A stretch of 32,363 nt of DNA, taken from Motiliproteus sp. (lineage in GTDB: Bacteria; Pseudomonadota; Gammaproteobacteria; Pseudomonadales; Balneatricaceae). The notes under the pieces were generated by a model. The model ran no database searches, was not told the origin of the DNA, and worked only from the letters and a program-made list of their open reading frames with translations. The translations under genes and the position numbers were made by a program. Positions 29,937-32,363 of the stretch are shown here, in pieces (the first letter of the stretch is position 1; each line of letters opens with the position of its first letter). The stretch is taken from positions 1-32,363 of the forward strand of contig JAPHRD010000038.1 of assembly GCA_026196225.1 (NCBI GenBank), read 5' to 3'.

Positions 29937-29963
29937 GCAAAAATCTGTAAGCTTGCACTCAGT

Positions 29964-30050
29964 GCCAGAGTGATGAAATTGGTAGACATGAGGGATTCAA
30001 AATCCCTTGTCCGCGAGGACGTGCCGGTTCGAGTCCGGCCTCTGGTACCA
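29964..30050 (+). tRNA. tRNA-Leu, anticodon CAA
   Basis: This is an 87-base class-II tRNA with a long variable arm. Acceptor strands GCCAGAG and CTCTGGT pair (first pair G-U), followed by A and an encoded CCA. The D-arm contains AAATTGGTAGA. The anticodon stem AGGGA/TCCCT frames the loop TTCAAAA, giving anticodon CAA for UUG codons. The variable arm is TGTCCGCGAGGACG-like, and the T-arm GCCGG-TTCGAGT-CCGGC is perfect. No promoter lies directly in front; the one at 29831-29858 is 105 bases upstream. Confidence 0.96.
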
Positions 30051-30271
30051 ACTCCCCCCCTTCCGTAGATGCAGCGGATTATTTTCACCTCTTACAAGCG
30101 AAAACTGCCTTGGGATGCATCTGGGATACAATACTGAGTAATCAATCTCCACCTCTAGAAACTTCAGTCACACCCCGCAACCTCCAAACATCCAACCCGT
30201 GCGCTGATTCCGGGCAACTATAGACCCCGAGTCCTCAAATACTGCCCCGAACAATTTAAAGGTGCCTGTGC
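30051..30271. other. tRNA-proximal end of the accessory region, no gene seen
   Basis: The 221 bases between tRNA-Leu and the helicase gene hold no supported gene. One frame reads KRKLPWDASGIQY and stops at about 30136; it could be a worn protein end, but I do not recognise it. The TGGGATRCA repeats lie at 30111-30130. Near 30260 a single AAAGGTGCCTGTGCC occurs just past the helicase stop. I see no missing tRNA-Leu 3' half here: there is no GTTCGA T-loop. Confidence 0.5.
30111..30131 (+). repeat. Tandem TGGGATRCA repeats, candidate integrase arm sites
   Basis: TGGGATGCA (30111-30119) and TGGGATACA (30122-30130) are direct copies with an 11-base period, about one helical turn. A third copy lies inverted on the other side of the tRNA at 29927-29935. 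Spacing and location next to a tRNA resemble arm-type binding sites of tyrosine integrases. No integrase gene is in the window. Confidence 0.55.
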
Positions 30272-31378
30272 CTAATATTTCTCCAACCCATCAATTTTGG
30301 CTATATCACTAGCCTTTAGCACGATGGCGACACTGTATTTCGCACGGGTTAGAGCAACATAGAATTTGGAACGAGCCACCTGAGTCAAGTTCTCTTCAGG
30401 GTTCTTAAGCCATTTCAACATAGGCCCGGATGGGTAAATGACAGTTCTCTCATATGTTAGGCCTTTCGATTTACCAAAATTCAAAACCGGGTAGTCGTCA
30501 TTGACACTCTTTTTAACATTATCTCTAAGCTGCATGGGGTTGTAATCAGCTAGATACTGATTCAGCTCTTTCTCATCTAGCGCAAAAATTCCATCGTGAC
30601 CCGTAGGCTCACCCTGTCCGGGTTTAGCTTGCGGAAGATCAGGGTAAAGCCGATTGGAGAACTGACAGATGCTACTATGGCATCGGTGATTAGTAGTGAG
30701 AGACACTTCGTCAGTATCAATTTCCAGCTTGCTATCTTCAAAGAAATTAACAATATTGGCTTTAGCGTACTTTTTATTCTTCCTGGCATTAACCGTTGAA
30801 TAGGTTGCCTGCCTAGGGTCACCTACTACCGTTACATCAGCATTTGATTTAAAAAGAGCATCAAGAATCTCTAAATCATAACCAGCCAAATCCTGAACCT
30901 CATCTACATAGATACTATTAAAACACCTTGAAATGCGATCAAAGACTCTACCATCCGAAACCTCATTACAGCGCAATACAAGTTGAGCCAATTTATCAGA
31001 ATAAACCTTTTTATCTCGACTGAAGTAGAATTTATCGAAATCTTTTTCCCCCCAGTAGATAGGCTGACCTTTTTTGTTTTTAAACCGGAAGCCTGACTTC
31101 CCATTTACCAGGATCATCCCTCTGGCATCATATTCGAATAGACGACCTTGAAATGGCTTGACACCATGGTTTAACAGGAAGGAAAACCACGTGATAATGC
31201 TAATTTCGTCGGGAACAAAACCGAGCTTATTGACTACTTTATCGCGAATCTCCTGTTCACAGGCGACCGTGAAAGTCGTAATTAGGACGCGAACTCCTTG
31301 TTTGGCCTGAGTTATTGCATCATCAACTATAAACGTAGTCTTTCCCGATCCTGCAGAAGCAATAATGAGCTTATTCAT
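30272..31378 (-). CDS. UvrD/Rep-like superfamily-1 helicase, GajB-type
   Basis: In Gabija defence, GajB is the helicase partner of the GajA nuclease and is thought to sense DNA ends or gaps made during phage growth. The 368-residue product has all superfamily-1A motifs: Walker A ASAGSGKTT (7-15), motif II VDEVQD (158-163), motif III GDPRQATY (186-193), motif IV TTNHR (228-232), motif V GKSKGLTYE (302-310) and motif VI VALTRAK (341-347). It is shorter than the roughly 490-residue Bacillus GajB, so the 1B and 2B insertions must be small. Its ATG overlaps the stop of the upstream OLD-family gene as ATGA (31378-31375), which means translational coupling. Base composition is visibly more AT-rich than the core genes. 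Confidence 0.85.
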   Translation of the reverse strand: MNKLIIASAGSGKTTFIVDDAITQAKQGVRVLITTFTVACEQEIRDKVVNKLGFVPDEISIITWFSFLLNHGVKPFQGRLFEYDARGMILVNGKSGFRFKNKKGQPIYWGEKDFDKFYFSRDKKVYSDKLAQLVLRCNEVSDGRVFDRISRCFNSIYVDEVQDLAGYDLEILDALFKSNADVTVVGDPRQATYSTVNARKNKKYAKANIVNFFEDSKLEIDTDEVSLTTNHRCHSSICQFSNRLYPDLPQAKPGQGEPTGHDGIFALDEKELNQYLADYNPMQLRDNVKKSVNDDYPVLNFGKSKGLTYERTVIYPSGPMLKWLKNPEENLTQVARSKFYVALTRAKYSVAIVLKASDIAKIDGLEKY

Positions 31379-32363
31379 TCAAGGGCATCCAGAATATACT
31401 GCGGATAGTTGATAGCCCCGGTTGTCTCAAAAATTTTCAAGGCACACTCAGTTTTATTGCCCTTCATATACTTATGAAGCTCATCGACAGTTTTGTAATC
31501 CTTGCCGAGTATTAAGTTCATTGCCTCAAGACTGTTTGCCTTCACCAACTTTGGTTCCAAAGTATTGTAGTTAAAAGCCTTTTGGCCGATCACGAGATCG
31601 CCGCCATCCACGTCATAGTCATAACAAATTTTGATATGATCTTTAGCGTTCTCACCAAGGTAATCAGTGTACTTTTTCTCCAGCGCAGCAACATCGCCGT
31701 CATTATCTGTAACCACACATACAGGCTTATCCAGTTTTTCAGCTATTTCTAGAAATCGTAAGAACGATACGCCTACGGAAATCACGTCAACCGAATCTTC
31801 TATTGGCAACCGGTTTTCATTCTGAATCCTATACGCCTTCTGCACGACTAGTTCATCTGAATCCCCTTCTACCAATATCGCCTTATTACACAAAATCAGC
31901 CGTAAAGTGTCGTACCCCGCTATCTTTTCAAAAAACAGCTTTGTTTCGCTGGATAGCTCATTTAACTTCAAGGTATTTTTATCGCTTAGCAGTATTAGAT
32001 CATCCAGCCCTAGCTTATTAGCGACAAAACTACTATGTGTAGTTATGATGATTTGCCGCTCAGCCTGATTTGCTTTGATCGTTTTCACCAACTGGTTGAG
32101 TTTAGAGTGAGACAAGTGATTTTCAGGCTCTTCCAGCAAGAGAACATTGGCTTCCCTAGCTTTGTTGTGTGACAAGGCCAGGTTAGTTTTAACAACATTC
32201 TGTTCACCCTTGCCGACGAAATGGAACGGAATATTATCCAAGTAGGTGGTGAGACCACTCTCCCAAGCGTTGAAGCTGTAGAAAAACTCAAAAACATAGG
32301 TGTTTTTTGATAAAATTCGGCATCGAAAAAGGAATCTCGCATGCCTAACTTTAAAAAATATAA
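31375..32363 (-). CDS. OLD-family ATPase/TOPRIM nuclease, GajA-type; 5' end beyond the window and frameshifted
   Basis: GajA proteins join an ABC-type ATPase to a TOPRIM nuclease and nick DNA when nucleotides are depleted. Only the C-terminal part is visible, and the N-terminal Walker A lies outside the window. Counting from the TTG at 32241, I see the ABC-signature equivalent VGKGEQ (9-14), Walker B VLLLEEPE (33-40), the H-loop TTHS (67-70), and the TOPRIM acidic residues in LVEGDSDE (Glu125) and VVTDNDGD (Asp179, Asp181). The same frame stays open to the window edge, but its first 20 or so residues look unlike protein. A better reading switches frame at the six-A tract 32303-32308: the neighbouring frame reads LGMRDSFFDAEFYQK and the main frame resumes NTYVFEFFYSFNAWESG. 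One extra A would join them. No in-frame ATG exists in the visible part before 31900. It is followed by the helicase with ATGA overlap. Confidence 0.85.
   Translation of the reverse strand, partial: IFFKVRHARFLFRCRILSKNTYVFEFFYSFNAWESGLTTYLDNIPFHFVGKGEQNVVKTNLALSHNKAREANVLLLEEPENHLSHSKLNQLVKTIKANQAERQIIITTHSSFVANKLGLDDLILLSDKNTLKLNELSSETKLFFEKIAGYDTLRLILCNKAILVEGDSDELVVQKAYRIQNENRLPIEDSVDVISVGVSFLRFLEIAEKLDKPVCVVTDNDGDVAALEKKYTDYLGENAKDHIKICYDYDVDGGDLVIGQKAFNYNTLEPKLVKANSLEAMNLILGKDYKTVDELHKYMKGNKTECALKIFETTGAINYPQYILDALE
32303..32308 (-). other. Six-A tract at the apparent gajA frameshift
   Basis: On the minus strand the bases read TATC-AAAAAA-CACC. With seven A the codons would run continuously from MRDSFFDAEFYQK into NTYVFEFFYSFNAWESG. 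With six, the upstream frame continues instead as TPMFLSFSTAS for more than 60 codons. Sequencing error, a true null mutation and homopolymer phase variation are all possible. Confidence 0.6.

Noticed and set aside
29852-30088. A 78-codon minus-strand frame across the tRNA-Leu locus
   Set aside because: It is the antisense of the tRNA-Leu and its relic (Arg/Thr/Gly-rich product), a well-known false gene type.
32300-32312. Programmed -1 ribosomal frameshifting in gajA
   Set aside because: In the upstream frame the codons are CAA-AAA-ACA, so the A-AAA-AAC heptamer is out of slippery phase, and no such mechanism is known for Gabija.
32085-32342. The overlapping 85-codon frame at the right edge as a separate gene
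   Set aside because: Only its first 20 or so codons look like protein and they fit as the continuation of gajA; the rest overlaps the gajA ATPase core out of frame.

Overview
The window is a chromosomal segment of a gammaproteobacterium. Evidence: the S10-spc-alpha ribosomal order with rpmJ between secY and rpsM, a queA-tgt-yajC-secD-secF cluster, a 333-residue RNA polymerase alpha subunit, a zinc-free 101-residue S14, a two-ACT-domain SerB and RNase R. Convergent rplQ and uvrA recall pseudomonads and marine relatives. The species cannot be named from the sequence alone.

Layout. (1) 1-1906: a sigma-54 activator on the + strand without its sensor domain and without a usable start, then about 800 bases with no convincing gene. 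(2) 1907-4732: uvrA (+), ending at a shared bidirectional terminator. (3) 4859-18685: an unbroken minus-strand ribosomal cluster, rpsJ to rplQ, including secY, rpmJ and rpoA. Three promoters with good -35/-10 boxes precede rpsJ (S10), rplN (spc) and rpsM (alpha). The gaps before rpsM and between rplN and rplX hold strong RNA hairpins. (4) 18940-20859: serB and a RutR-like TetR regulator (minus), then a DedA membrane protein (+). (5) 21698-24025: rnr (minus). (6) 24186-29743: queA, tgt, yajC, secD and secF (minus), punctuated by hairpin-plus-U-tract terminators after tgt, after yajC and after secF. (7) 29831-end: a strong stable-RNA promoter, a 40-base 5' half of a tRNA-Leu, a complete tRNA-Leu(CAA), integrase-arm-like repeats, and a Gabija-like defence pair: a gajB-type UvrD helicase, and a gajA-type OLD ATPase/TOPRIM nuclease that runs off the window edge.

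The core is housekeeping: ribosome synthesis, transcription, Sec export, queuosine tRNA modification, nucleotide excision repair, RNA decay and serine synthesis. The right end is accessory DNA. The split tRNA-Leu, the TGGGATRCA repeats and the Gabija-like genes together look like one edge of a tRNA-targeted island. The gajA-like gene appears to carry a one-base frameshift in a six-A tract, 55-60 bases from the window edge.

Several starts were moved from the longest open frame to an internal ATG with a better ribosome-binding site and family-typical length: rpoA, rplO, rplD, rpsJ, rnr, secD and yajC. rpmJ (38 codons) was found by reading the secY-rpsM gap. No CRISPR array, complete insertion sequence or replication origin was seen.
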